A stretch of 64,000 bases of DNA from the NCBI RefSeq assembly GCF_009856625.1, contig NZ_CP047241.1:992001-1056000 (forward strand). Direction: 5' to 3'. The position numbers and the translations under genes are program-made. Of this stretch, positions 23,398 through 31,336 are shown piece by piece. How positions within the stretch are numbered: the stretch's first letter is position 1; the number at the start of each line of letters is the position of its first letter. The stretch comes from Aquitalea denitrificans (lineage in GTDB: Bacteria; Pseudomonadota; Gammaproteobacteria; Burkholderiales; Chromobacteriaceae). The notes under the pieces are model-generated. The model was not told where the DNA came from. It did no database searches and saw nothing but the letters and a program-made list of their open reading frames with translations.

Positions 23398-24156
23398 ATG
23401 GACAAAGCGCAGCGCGTGATACTGGTAACCGGTGGTACCTCCGGCATTGGCAAGGCAACGGTGCAGCTACTGGCACAGGATGGGGTGCAGGTGTTGTTTA
23501 CCGGGCGACGGCAGGCGGAGGGCATGGCCTTGCAGCAGGCTCTGCAAGCTGCGGGTGGGCAGGCCGAGTACTGGCCGCTGGATCAGCTGGATGCTACTGC
23601 CACCACGCAGACCGTGGCCGCCATGCTGGCCCGCCACGGCCGCATTGACGGCCTGTTCAATAATGCCGGCGTGGTGCTGGGCGGGACTGCGGAGTCGACC
23701 AGCGAACAGGACTGGGCCACGGTGCTGGCCCTGAACGTGACCGCGGTGTGGCGCATGTGCAAGGCGGTGATTCCCGCCATGCGGGCGCAGGGTGGCGGAG
23801 CCATTGTCAACAATGCATCGGACTGGGGGCTGGTGGCGGGCGAGGCAGCCGTGGCCTACTGCGCCAGCAAGGGCGCGGTGGTGCAAATGACGCGGGCGAT
23901 GGCGCTGGACCATGCCCGCGATCGCATCCGCATCAACGCCGTGTGTCCTGGCGATACCGAAGTGGAACGTTGGGCCGCCGAACGTGCTGCCGCCGGGCCG
24001 GATACCCCCTCGCTCACCGTCGCCGGTGGCGTGCCGCTGGGGCGCTATGCGCGGCCGGATGAAATAGCCCGGGCGGTGCGTTTTTTGTTGTCCGACGATG
24101 CCAGTTTTGTCACCGGCACCACGCTGGCGGTGGACGGTGGCAATACCGCGCGCTGA
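23398..24156 (+). CDS. Short-chain dehydrogenase/reductase (SDR), NAD(P)-dependent
   Basis: 252-residue classical SDR. The cofactor motif TGGTSGIGKAT lies near the N-terminus, NNAG appears as LFNNAGVVLG, the catalytic Ser is probably in NNASDWG, and YCASKGA provides Tyr and Lys. A C-terminal DDASFVTGTTLAVDGG is standard for the family. FTGRRQ after beta-2 suggests NADP preference. The start at 23398 follows GGAGCAGCAGG; an upstream in-frame start at 23305 adds an Arg/Ser-rich leader unlike SDRs. Substrate unknown; neighbours give no strong hint. Confidence 0.88.
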   Translation: MDKAQRVILVTGGTSGIGKATVQLLAQDGVQVLFTGRRQAEGMALQQALQAAGGQAEYWPLDQLDATATTQTVAAMLARHGRIDGLFNNAGVVLGGTAESTSEQDWATVLALNVTAVWRMCKAVIPAMRAQGGGAIVNNASDWGLVAGEAAVAYCASKGAVVQMTRAMALDHARDRIRINAVCPGDTEVERWAAERAAAGPDTPSLTVAGGVPLGRYARPDEIARAVRFLLSDDASFVTGTTLAVDGGNTAR

Positions 24157-24315
24157 TCAGGCATAGGTGTTGATGCCACTGCCTGGCTGTCCTGGTGCAG
24201 GCTGCGTGGGCATGGCGGGCTGGGGGGAAGGGCCGGGTGGTGTGTTGCTGGCTGGCTGTGGTGTCGGTGTCAACGGCGGGTAGGACACCGGCAGCGGAGT
24301 CGTGGAGGTAATCAT
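24157..24315 (-). CDS. Possible small Pro-rich protein (52 aa), doubtful
   Basis: Open frame whose product would be very rich in Pro, Thr and Gln (TPTPQPASNTPPGPSPQPA). It abuts the SDR stop codon tail to tail, and a small tail-to-tail gene would suit the spacing. No ribosome site is seen before the ATG at 24315 and there is no recognisable domain. Low-complexity frames like this occur by chance in GC-rich DNA. Otherwise the 24157-24568 gap holds only the terminator of the beta-glucosidase operon. Confidence 0.25.
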   Translation of the reverse strand: MITSTTPLPVSYPPLTPTPQPASNTPPGPSPQPAMPTQPAPGQPGSGINTYA

Positions 24316-24457
24316 GCGGCTACGGCTAGGGTGTGGAAAGCACAACACGATGCAGATGACATCGCGTGCAGGCAAGTATTCGTGCTTGGTCTTTGCCTTT
24401 ATTTACCAGTCTGGGTTTTGCAGGTGCTGGCCGTAGCCAGTGGCAGGTGGTGCACCC

Positions 24458-24487
24458 AAAAAAGTGCCAACCCGGTAAAGGGTTGGC
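24458..24487 (-). terminator. Rho-independent terminator of the GH3 operon
   Basis: On the minus strand GCCAACCC, a 6-nt loop, GGGTTGGC, then AC and six Ts. It lies about 80 nt beyond the stop of the beta-glucosidase gene. A near-copy of this element ends the fru operon at 28477-28506. Confidence 0.85.
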
Positions 24488-24568
24488 GCGAGAGTAAAGC
24501 CGAGAAGAAACAACTGAACAAGAGACAACCCAGCGCAAGTGGCCGGCTTGGGACGGATTGTCGTCTTG

Positions 24569-26983
24569 TCATGTGACAGGGTCTTGACGTTGTGATGAAA
24601 AAACCGCGACGTCTCTTGCCTGGTTGCAACTGGGCATGCTGTTGAATCGGTCCAGGATCAGCTGCAGCTCAGCGCGGCTGATATCCAGTTCCAGCATGGC
24701 GGTGAGGGTGATGAACAAGCCGCCGAACATGTTGGGAGCCATCTGGATCAGCTTGGCACGGGCATCATCCACGCTGAGTGCACACTTGCTGGCCACCAGT
24801 TCGGCCACGGCCTGCAGCATGGGTGGGTGACGGGTGAGCTGCACCAGCGAGGAGTCAGCCTTGAGCCTGGGGTAGGGTGGCTGCGCGGTAACCGCTACCG
24901 TGGCCTGCAGGCGGATGTCGCGGCTGGAGGCTGCGATGCGGATCTCATGCGGGCCGCTGTCCACCACCCAACTGCCATGGGCCGGATCGTAATAGGCAAA
25001 ATCTTCGCGTTGCAGCGTGAAGTGGGCGTGGCGGCTGCTTCCGGCCGGAATGTCCAGTTTGTCGAAGCCGCGCAGGGCTTGTGGCGGGCGTGCCAATGGC
25101 GAGGGCGGTGGTGCGATGTATAGCTGCACGATCTCCTTGCCATCGCGTTCACCGCTATTGTGGATCTCGATGCTCACCGTGAGGGTGTCGTGTTCCGTCA
25201 TGTCCTGGCTGGAGAGCTGCAGTTCGCGGTAGTCGAAACGGGTATAGCTCAGACCAAAACCGAAGGGAAACAGCGGCTGCAATTGGCGCTTGTCGTAATA
25301 GCGGTAGCCGACAAACAGGCCCTCGCCGTAATGGTGACGGCCATTTTCGCCGGGGTAGTGCAGATAGGCTGGTGTCTCTTCCAGACTGTTGGGCAGGGTA
25401 GTGGTGAGCTTGCCGCTGGGATTGTTGACACCAAACAGCGTGGCGGCCACTGCATGGCCCATGCCCTGGCCGGCAAAGAAACACTCCAGCACGGCAGGCA
25501 CCTGGGGCAGCCAGGGCATCAGCACGGCATCGCCATTGCACAGCACCACCACCAGCTTGGGCTGCACCGCGGCCAGCCGGCTGATCAGACGGTCGTGGCT
25601 GGGGAGCAGGCCCAGATGCTGGCGGTCGCCATTTTCACCGTCCATGCCGATTGGGGTACTGACAAACACTACGGCCACCTCGGCGGCGGCGGCAATGGTG
25701 CAGGCTTGTTGCAGTGCGGCTGCGTCGTCGTGTTGGTCGTCCGGCGCACCGACGGCATAGTCGATCTGCACGCCGCTTCCCGCCTGCGACCGGATTTCAT
25801 CCAGCGGACAGTCCTGCTGCCAGGGCTGGGTGGTGGCGCAGCCCGAGCCCTGTATCACCGGCTGTTGTGCCGGTTTGCCAATCACCGCCAGGCGGCGCAG
25901 CTGCTGGCCATTCAATGGCAGCAAGTCTTGGTCGTTCTTCAGTAATACCAGTGATTCGGCGGCAATGCGTCGCGCAAGCGGATGGTGGCTGGCAAAGTCA
26001 GCTACGGTGCCGGGCTGGCAGCCAGCCTGCACCTTGTCGATCAGTTGCAGCATGTGCAGACAGGCCTGGTCCAGCACCGCAGCGGGAATACGGCCTTGTT
26101 CGATGGCGGCCAGCAGTTCGGCATTGTCCAGCGCGTTTTCCGGCATGGCCAGTTCATTACCGGCCAGCAGCGAGGCCGGGCGGTCCTTGATGCCGTACCA
26201 GTCCGACATCACCAGCCCCTGATAGCCCCATTCCTCGCGCAATACCCGGGTGAGCAGCCAGTGGTGCTGCGAGGTCTGTTCGCCGTTGAGCCGGTTATAG
26301 GAGGACATCACCGTCCACGGCTGTGCCTTGGCAATGGCGCGCTGGAAACCGTACAGGTAGATTTCGTGCAGCGCGCGCTCGTCGACGATGGAGTCCATCT
26401 CGGTACGCATGTATTCCGAGTTGTTGCAGGCAAAGTGCTTGAGGCTGGCTCCCACGCCTTGCTGTTGCAGGCCGTTGATCAGCGCGGCGGCCAGATCGCC
26501 GCTGAGCAGCGGGTCTTCCGAATAATATTCATAACCACGCCCGGCCAGCGGGGTGCGGCGGATATTGATGCCCGGCCCCAGCAGCAGGCCCACACCCATG
26601 GACTGGCATTCAATCGCCAGCGCCCGTCCCATTTGTTCCACCAGCGCCACATCCCAGCTGCAGGCCAGGCTGGAGCCATTGGGAAAGCAGGTGGCCGGGC
26701 GCGAGTGGCCAAACAGCACTTCCGAGCCGCCCTTGTCGCTATCTGTCGCCTGCTGGCCCGCATCTTGCTGCACCACTGACAGGAAGTCGCTGATATTCCA
26801 GCTTTCCTGCTGGTCGATCTGCGCACTGCTGTAGCGCACGCCATAGGTGCCATCGGTCATGACAAAGTCGCGAATGCCGAATTCGGGCAGGCTGGCCGTA
26901 CGCCACAGGCCCTGGCCGCTGAGCAGCTTGACCTTGTCTTGCGGGCGCATGCGGGCGATCAGTTCTTGGTGATTGGCTGTCAT
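24569..26983 (-). CDS. Glycoside hydrolase family 3 beta-glucosidase
   Basis: 804-residue GH3 enzyme that releases terminal beta-linked sugars. The N-terminal barrel has RTPLAGRGYEYYSEDPLLSG, ASLKHFACNNSE and the nucleophile motif GLVMSDWYGIKD. The second alpha/beta domain begins about residue 340 (AAESLVLLKNDQDLLPLNG), then FPFGFGLSYTRFDY and a fibronectin III-like domain (RDGKEIVQLYIAPP). About 110 extra C-terminal residues follow. There is no signal peptide, so it acts in the cytoplasm on imported beta-glycosides. I start at 26983, where AGGAG lies 8 nt upstream; this is 1 nt after the stop of the GPH transporter gene, so both form one operon. Sugar specificity is unknown. Confidence 0.92.
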   Translation of the reverse strand: MTANHQELIARMRPQDKVKLLSGQGLWRTASLPEFGIRDFVMTDGTYGVRYSSAQIDQQESWNISDFLSVVQQDAGQQATDSDKGGSEVLFGHSRPATCFPNGSSLACSWDVALVEQMGRALAIECQSMGVGLLLGPGINIRRTPLAGRGYEYYSEDPLLSGDLAAALINGLQQQGVGASLKHFACNNSEYMRTEMDSIVDERALHEIYLYGFQRAIAKAQPWTVMSSYNRLNGEQTSQHHWLLTRVLREEWGYQGLVMSDWYGIKDRPASLLAGNELAMPENALDNAELLAAIEQGRIPAAVLDQACLHMLQLIDKVQAGCQPGTVADFASHHPLARRIAAESLVLLKNDQDLLPLNGQQLRRLAVIGKPAQQPVIQGSGCATTQPWQQDCPLDEIRSQAGSGVQIDYAVGAPDDQHDDAAALQQACTIAAAAEVAVVFVSTPIGMDGENGDRQHLGLLPSHDRLISRLAAVQPKLVVVLCNGDAVLMPWLPQVPAVLECFFAGQGMGHAVAATLFGVNNPSGKLTTTLPNSLEETPAYLHYPGENGRHHYGEGLFVGYRYYDKRQLQPLFPFGFGLSYTRFDYRELQLSSQDMTEHDTLTVSIEIHNSGERDGKEIVQLYIAPPPSPLARPPQALRGFDKLDIPAGSSRHAHFTLQREDFAYYDPAHGSWVVDSGPHEIRIAASSRDIRLQATVAVTAQPPYPRLKADSSLVQLTRHPPMLQAVAELVASKCALSVDDARAKLIQMAPNMFGGLFITLTAMLELDISRAELQLILDRFNSMPSCNQARDVAVFSSQRQDPVT

Positions 26984-26984
26984 T

Positions 26985-28358
26985 TCAGGACTCCTGTGGC
27001 TGAGCGGCGGCGGGCTGCTTGCGTGCTTCGATCTGGCCCACCATGCGCAGATAGCTGTCTTCATCCAGCTGGTAGCGCAGCACGAACAGCAGCGCCAGCA
27101 CGAACATGGCGGCGGGAATCAGCGTCATCATCAGGGCGATCCAGTCTTGTGCGCGTGGCGTGATATGGGCGGCATCGTAGCCGGCATATTGCAGGATCAG
27201 CCCGGCCAGACCACCGGCAATGGCCATGGCCACTTTGGTGATGAAGTTGAAATAGCCATAGATGGCCCCCTCGGTACGCACATGCTGCTGCCACTCGGCG
27301 TATTCCACCGTGTCGGCCAGCATGGCGTACATGCAGACAAAGATGCTGCCCATGGCCGCGCTGTACACGCTGACGCAAACCATGATGGCCAGCCGGCTGT
27401 CGCCCGCCAGCCAGTATTGATAGGCCAGCGCCAATGCGCCGGCACTCAGGGTGAGCAGGGTCAGTCTCTTTTTGCCGAAGCGGGCAATCAACTGTTCCGA
27501 GGCAATGGTGCCGACCAGATTGGCCACGGTCTGGATGGCGAAAAAGCTGGCGGTGTAGGCTTCATCGCGCAATACGTAGTTGATGTAGTAAATGGCGGCG
27601 GCCATCCACACGCTGTAGGCGATATAGGTAAACACGGTGAACATGGAGAGGTGGAACAAGGGCGGATTGCCGGTAATGGCCTGCACCATCTGGTGCAGCT
27701 TGGGTGCTTGGCTCTTGTCCTGGTGGATGCGCTCCTTGGTCATGGCAAAGCAGGCGTAGAACAGCAGGGTGGCCAGCCCGGCAAACAGGGCGATGGTGAG
27801 CTGGTAGCCGCTGCGCGGGTCAGCAAAGCGGCGAATCAATTGGTCGGCATACACCGACACCACAAAGTAGCCCAGCGTGGCAAACAACATGCGGTACACC
27901 GACAGTGAGGCGCGCGACATGGCGTGCTGGGTCAGCATATTGTTCATGGCTGAATAGGGCGTGTTCACCGTGGTATAGGCCAGGCAGTACACGGTGTAGC
28001 TGACCAGCGCATAGGTAAACTTGTAGCTGGTGTCAGGGGTGCTGAAGCACAGCACGGTCAGTACCCCCAGCGGCAGCGCGCCGTACAAGAGATAGGGCCG
28101 CAGCTTGCCATGGCGGCTGTGCGTCTGGTCGATGGCGTAGCCCAGCAGAATATTGAACAGCGCATCGATGATGCGGGCGATCAGGAAGATCAGGCTGGCT
28201 TCGCCGGCGCTCAGGCCAAAGATATTGGTGTAGAAAAACAGCAGGAACAGCGAGACGGCACCAAACGACAGATTGGACGCCATGTCTCCCAGTCCATAGC
28301 CTACTTTTTCACGCAGGCCCAGTTTGACATCTGCGGCGGACAGGGCAGGGGCAGACAT
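26985..28358 (-). CDS. GPH-family sugar:cation symporter (MFS)
   Basis: 457-residue transporter of the glycoside-pentoside-hexuronide group (MelB/YicJ-like) with about 12 membrane segments. Characteristic parts are EKVGYGLGDMASNLSFG at the start, RIIDALFNILLGYAIDQTHSRHGKLRPYLLYG (the GPH signature after helix 2) and YTTVNTPYSAMNNMLTQ. The C-terminal tail is polar. It is the first gene of a two-gene operon with the GH3 beta-glucosidase, so it probably imports a beta-glucoside. An 8-bp inverted repeat about 35-65 bp upstream may be its control site. Confidence 0.92.
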   Translation of the reverse strand: MSAPALSAADVKLGLREKVGYGLGDMASNLSFGAVSLFLLFFYTNIFGLSAGEASLIFLIARIIDALFNILLGYAIDQTHSRHGKLRPYLLYGALPLGVLTVLCFSTPDTSYKFTYALVSYTVYCLAYTTVNTPYSAMNNMLTQHAMSRASLSVYRMLFATLGYFVVSVYADQLIRRFADPRSGYQLTIALFAGLATLLFYACFAMTKERIHQDKSQAPKLHQMVQAITGNPPLFHLSMFTVFTYIAYSVWMAAAIYYINYVLRDEAYTASFFAIQTVANLVGTIASEQLIARFGKKRLTLLTLSAGALALAYQYWLAGDSRLAIMVCVSVYSAAMGSIFVCMYAMLADTVEYAEWQQHVRTEGAIYGYFNFITKVAMAIAGGLAGLILQYAGYDAAHITPRAQDWIALMMTLIPAAMFVLALLFVLRYQLDEDSYLRMVGQIEARKQPAAAQPQES

Positions 28359-28391
28359 GGTGCGGTTCTCCAGAGCCAGTGACTGGGCCTT

Positions 28392-28423
28392 ACCATAGCA
28401 GTGCAGCCTGGCGTGGCTATGGT
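28392..28423. promoter_or_regulatory. Inverted repeat upstream of the GPH symporter
   Basis: ACCATAGC (28392-28399) and GCTATGGT (28416-28423) form a perfect 8-bp inverted repeat with 16-nt spacing, 34 bp before the transporter start. It may be a repressor operator for the sugar operon or an mRNA hairpin. No regulator gene is adjacent. Confidence 0.4.
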
Positions 28424-28476
28424 CATTGCACTCTGGAAACGTCGGGTTTTATGGCGGGATTTTCAAAACGCAGGAC

Positions 28477-28506
28477 AAAAAAATGCCAACCCGCAAAGGA
28501 GTTGGC
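28477..28506 (-). terminator. Rho-independent terminator of the fru operon
   Basis: On the minus strand GCCAAC pairs with GTTGGC across a short loop (one mismatch at the inner end), followed by AT and seven Ts. It lies 59 nt after the fruA stop. Sequence and surroundings resemble the terminator at 24458-24487. Confidence 0.8.
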
Positions 28507-28564
28507 CCGAGAGAGAGAAATCGTTCAGCGGCCGGCAGGTCCGTGCTGCCGGTCGGCTCATGGC

Positions 28565-30280
28565 TTATTGTGCCAGCGGTTTTTTCAGCACGCGCAGCAT
28601 CACCGCGGTCAGCACCGTACCTACCACCAGTGCCACCAGGTAGGCACCCAGATTGGTCACTGCATTGGGGATGGGCAGTACGAACACGCCACCATGCGGT
28701 ACTTTCAGTTCCACGCCCATGGTCATGGAGATGGCACCGGTCACGGCCGAACCCACCATCAGCGACGGAATCACGCGCAGCGGGTCGCGGGCGGCAAACG
28801 GAATGGCACCTTCACTGATGAAGGAAATACCCAGCACGCCAGCGGCTTTGCCGGCTTCACGCTCGTCGGCGGTAAAGCGGTCGGTAAACAGCTTGGTGGC
28901 CAGGGCGATGCCCAGCGGCGGGGTCATGCCGGCGGCCATGACAGCGGCCATCGGGGTGTAGACCTGGCTGGCAATCAGGCCGGTGGCAAAGGCATAGGCT
29001 GCCTTGTTCACCGGGCCGCCCATGTCAAAGGCCATCATCGCGCCCAGAATGGCACCCAGCAGCAAGGCGCTGCTGCCCTGCATGCTCTTGAGCGCATCGG
29101 TCAGCATGGCCAGCAGGCCGGCCACCGGTGTGCCGATGACGTAGATCATCAACAGGCCCACCAGCAGGGAACCCAGTACCGGCAAGATCAGCACCGGCTT
29201 CAGGCCATCAAGGTTGCGGCCCAGCTGGATTTTCTTGTTCAGGAAATCCGTGCCGTAACCGGCAATGAAACCGGCGGCAATGCCACCCAGAAAGCCGGAA
29301 CCGAGGCTGGCGGCCAGCATGCCACCCACCATGCCGGGGGCAATACCCGGACGGTTGGCGATGGAGTAGGAGATGTAACCGGCCAGAATCGGCACCATCA
29401 GCGCAAAGGCGGACTTGGCGCCAATCTGGAACAAGGCCCAGGCCAGCGTGCCCTTGTGCGCGTCGTCAAAGGCGTAAATGCCGCCCAGGGCAAAGGCCAG
29501 CGCAATCATGATGCCGCCCGCAGTGACAAAGGGCAGCATGAAGGACACACCGGTCATCAGGTGTTTGTAAGCGCCATTGCGCTGCTCGCTCTGGGCGCTG
29601 CTTGCGGAAGCGGTGCTGGCGGCAGTCTGGCTGCTGGCAGCCTGGCTGGCACCATGCGGCTGGGCTTCGGCAATGGCGCGGCGCACCAGGTTTTCACCGT
29701 CGTTGATGGCCGGTTTGGTGCCGCTGGAGAACAGACGCTTGCCGACAAAGCGCGACAGGTCCACCTGGGTGTCGGCGGCAATGATCACCACATCGGCCAG
29801 ACGGATTTCATCCGCCGTCAGCGTGTCCTGCGCACCCACCGAACCCTGGGTTTCCACGCGGATGCTGTGGCCCAGTTTCTGTGCGGCCTGGCTCAGGCCT
29901 TCGGCGGCCATGAAGGTGTGGGCAATGCCGGTGGGGCAGGAAGTGATGCCGACAATGCGCAGCGCGCTGCTGGCGGTCTGGGCGCTCAGGCTGGCCTTGA
30001 GCTGGCCTTCGGCATCGGCCAGCACAGCTTCCAGCGAGCTGGGCAGGGTGTGGCTGTTGGCAAAGCGCACATCCTGTGCCGCGGCTTCGCCAATCAGCAG
30101 CACGGCGTCGGCGTCGGCAATGGCGCTGGCGCTCAGCGGCTGTTGCACGCCTTGTGCGGTGTGGATTTCTACATCGATCTTGTGTTTCAGCCGGGTAGCC
30201 GCCTGGCGCAGCGCTTCGCCAGCCAGCATGGACTGGGTGCTGCGATCGGGAGCTGCAATCACTGCCAGCAGGTTTGCCAT
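28565..30280 (-). CDS. fruA: PTS fructose transporter subunit IIBC
   Basis: 571-residue fructose permease that imports fructose and phosphorylates it at C1. Two EIIB-type domains are present: a degenerate first copy (1-~100, no phospho-Cys motif) and a second one with the phospho-cysteine in TSCPTGIAHTFMAAE. The EIIC membrane domain begins near MTGVSFMLPFVTAGGIMIALAFALG and includes GFIAGYGTDFLNKKIQLGRNL. An Ala/Ser-rich linker separates IIB from IIC. The start at 30280 has AGGAG 8 nt upstream; the longer frame to 30373 is unsupported. It is the last gene of fruB-fruK-fruA and is followed by a terminator. Confidence 0.95.
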   Translation of the reverse strand: MANLLAVIAAPDRSTQSMLAGEALRQAATRLKHKIDVEIHTAQGVQQPLSASAIADADAVLLIGEAAAQDVRFANSHTLPSSLEAVLADAEGQLKASLSAQTASSALRIVGITSCPTGIAHTFMAAEGLSQAAQKLGHSIRVETQGSVGAQDTLTADEIRLADVVIIAADTQVDLSRFVGKRLFSSGTKPAINDGENLVRRAIAEAQPHGASQAASSQTAASTASASSAQSEQRNGAYKHLMTGVSFMLPFVTAGGIMIALAFALGGIYAFDDAHKGTLAWALFQIGAKSAFALMVPILAGYISYSIANRPGIAPGMVGGMLAASLGSGFLGGIAAGFIAGYGTDFLNKKIQLGRNLDGLKPVLILPVLGSLLVGLLMIYVIGTPVAGLLAMLTDALKSMQGSSALLLGAILGAMMAFDMGGPVNKAAYAFATGLIASQVYTPMAAVMAAGMTPPLGIALATKLFTDRFTADEREAGKAAGVLGISFISEGAIPFAARDPLRVIPSLMVGSAVTGAISMTMGVELKVPHGGVFVLPIPNAVTNLGAYLVALVVGTVLTAVMLRVLKKPLAQ

Positions 30281-30379
30281 TGTCTTTCTCCTAGTTTTAT
30301 CTGCCTGTTGTTGTTGCTTTGCTGATGATCTGCCGCGTGGCGAGGGTGGGTGAGCGTTGCCCGCCCGCAGCATGATGGT

Positions 30380-31336
30380 TTAGGACAAGTGCTGCACTTC
30401 CACTTGCCGTGCCAGTTGTTCCACCTGGCTGCGTTCCGGCAGGTGCGGGCCGATGCGGGCCAGCTTGGCGGTGGCAAAGGCCACGGCCAGCCGGGCGCGG
30501 TCTTCACCGGCCAGGCGCTGGTGGCGCGCGGCGCTGAGGCCAGCCACCAGTGCATCACCGGCACCCACGGTGCTCAGCGGGTTCTGCACCGGCAGGCGGG
30601 CCAACAGGGCCGGGCCGTCATCCAGCACAAACAGTGCGCCTTGTTCGCCCAGCGACACCACCACCTCGGCCACACCGGCCTGTTGCAGTTGGCGCGCGCA
30701 GGCCAGTACGTCTGGCAGGGTGGGCAGGGCATGGCCAGCCCATTGCTCCAGTTCGTGGCGGTTGGGTTTGATGCAGTCCGGCAGGCTGGCGCGTGGCGCA
30801 GCCAGTGCGCAGGCCAGCGCGGCACCGCTGCTGTCCAGCAGCACATGGGCACCCCATTGGCGCAGTTTGCCGATCAGCAGGGGGAGCTGTTCCGGCACCA
30901 GCCCCTGTGGCAGGCTGCCGGCCAGTACAATCTGGCTGCCCGGATTGACGTCTGCCGCCAGCAGGGTCAGCAGGCGTTCCCATTGCACCTCGCCTACGGT
31001 CAAACCCGGCAGGTTGATGTCGGTGGTGCTGGCATTGGCCTGATCGGACAGCTTGATGTTGACGCGGGTGTCGCCCGGCACGCGGATGAAGCGGTCGGCA
31101 ATGCCCTTGTCCTTGAACAGCACTTCAAATGCATCGCTGTTATTGCGTCCCAACAGGCCGGTGGCCAGCACCGGCAAGCCCCAGTCGGCCAGGCAGCTGG
31201 CTACGTTCACACCCTTGCCGCCGGCATTGCTGGTGCTGGATAGTGCCAGATTGACGCTGCCGGGCTGAAAATCCTGCACGCACACCGTCTGGTCGATGGC
31301 CGGGTTCAGGGTGATGGTGATCAGCGGGCCGTTCAT
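30380..31336 (-). CDS. fruK: 1-phosphofructokinase
   Basis: 318-residue PfkB-family kinase converting fructose 1-phosphate to fructose 1,6-bisphosphate. It begins ITITLNPAIDQTV, typical for FruK, has GGKGVNVASCLADWG (sugar-binding glycine region) and the C-terminal catalytic STVGAGDALVAG with the Asp base. The start at 31336 overlaps the fruB stop (ATGA). It takes the product of FruA into glycolysis. No regulatory feature lies between fruK and fruB. Confidence 0.95.
   Translation of the reverse strand: MNGPLITITLNPAIDQTVCVQDFQPGSVNLALSSTSNAGGKGVNVASCLADWGLPVLATGLLGRNNSDAFEVLFKDKGIADRFIRVPGDTRVNIKLSDQANASTTDINLPGLTVGEVQWERLLTLLAADVNPGSQIVLAGSLPQGLVPEQLPLLIGKLRQWGAHVLLDSSGAALACALAAPRASLPDCIKPNRHELEQWAGHALPTLPDVLACARQLQQAGVAEVVVSLGEQGALFVLDDGPALLARLPVQNPLSTVGAGDALVAGLSAARHQRLAGEDRARLAVAFATAKLARIGPHLPERSQVEQLARQVEVQHLS

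Noticed and set aside
28379..30325. 648-residue plus-strand frame across fruA
   Set aside because: Antisense shadow; starts at the symporter promoter and shows no family feature.
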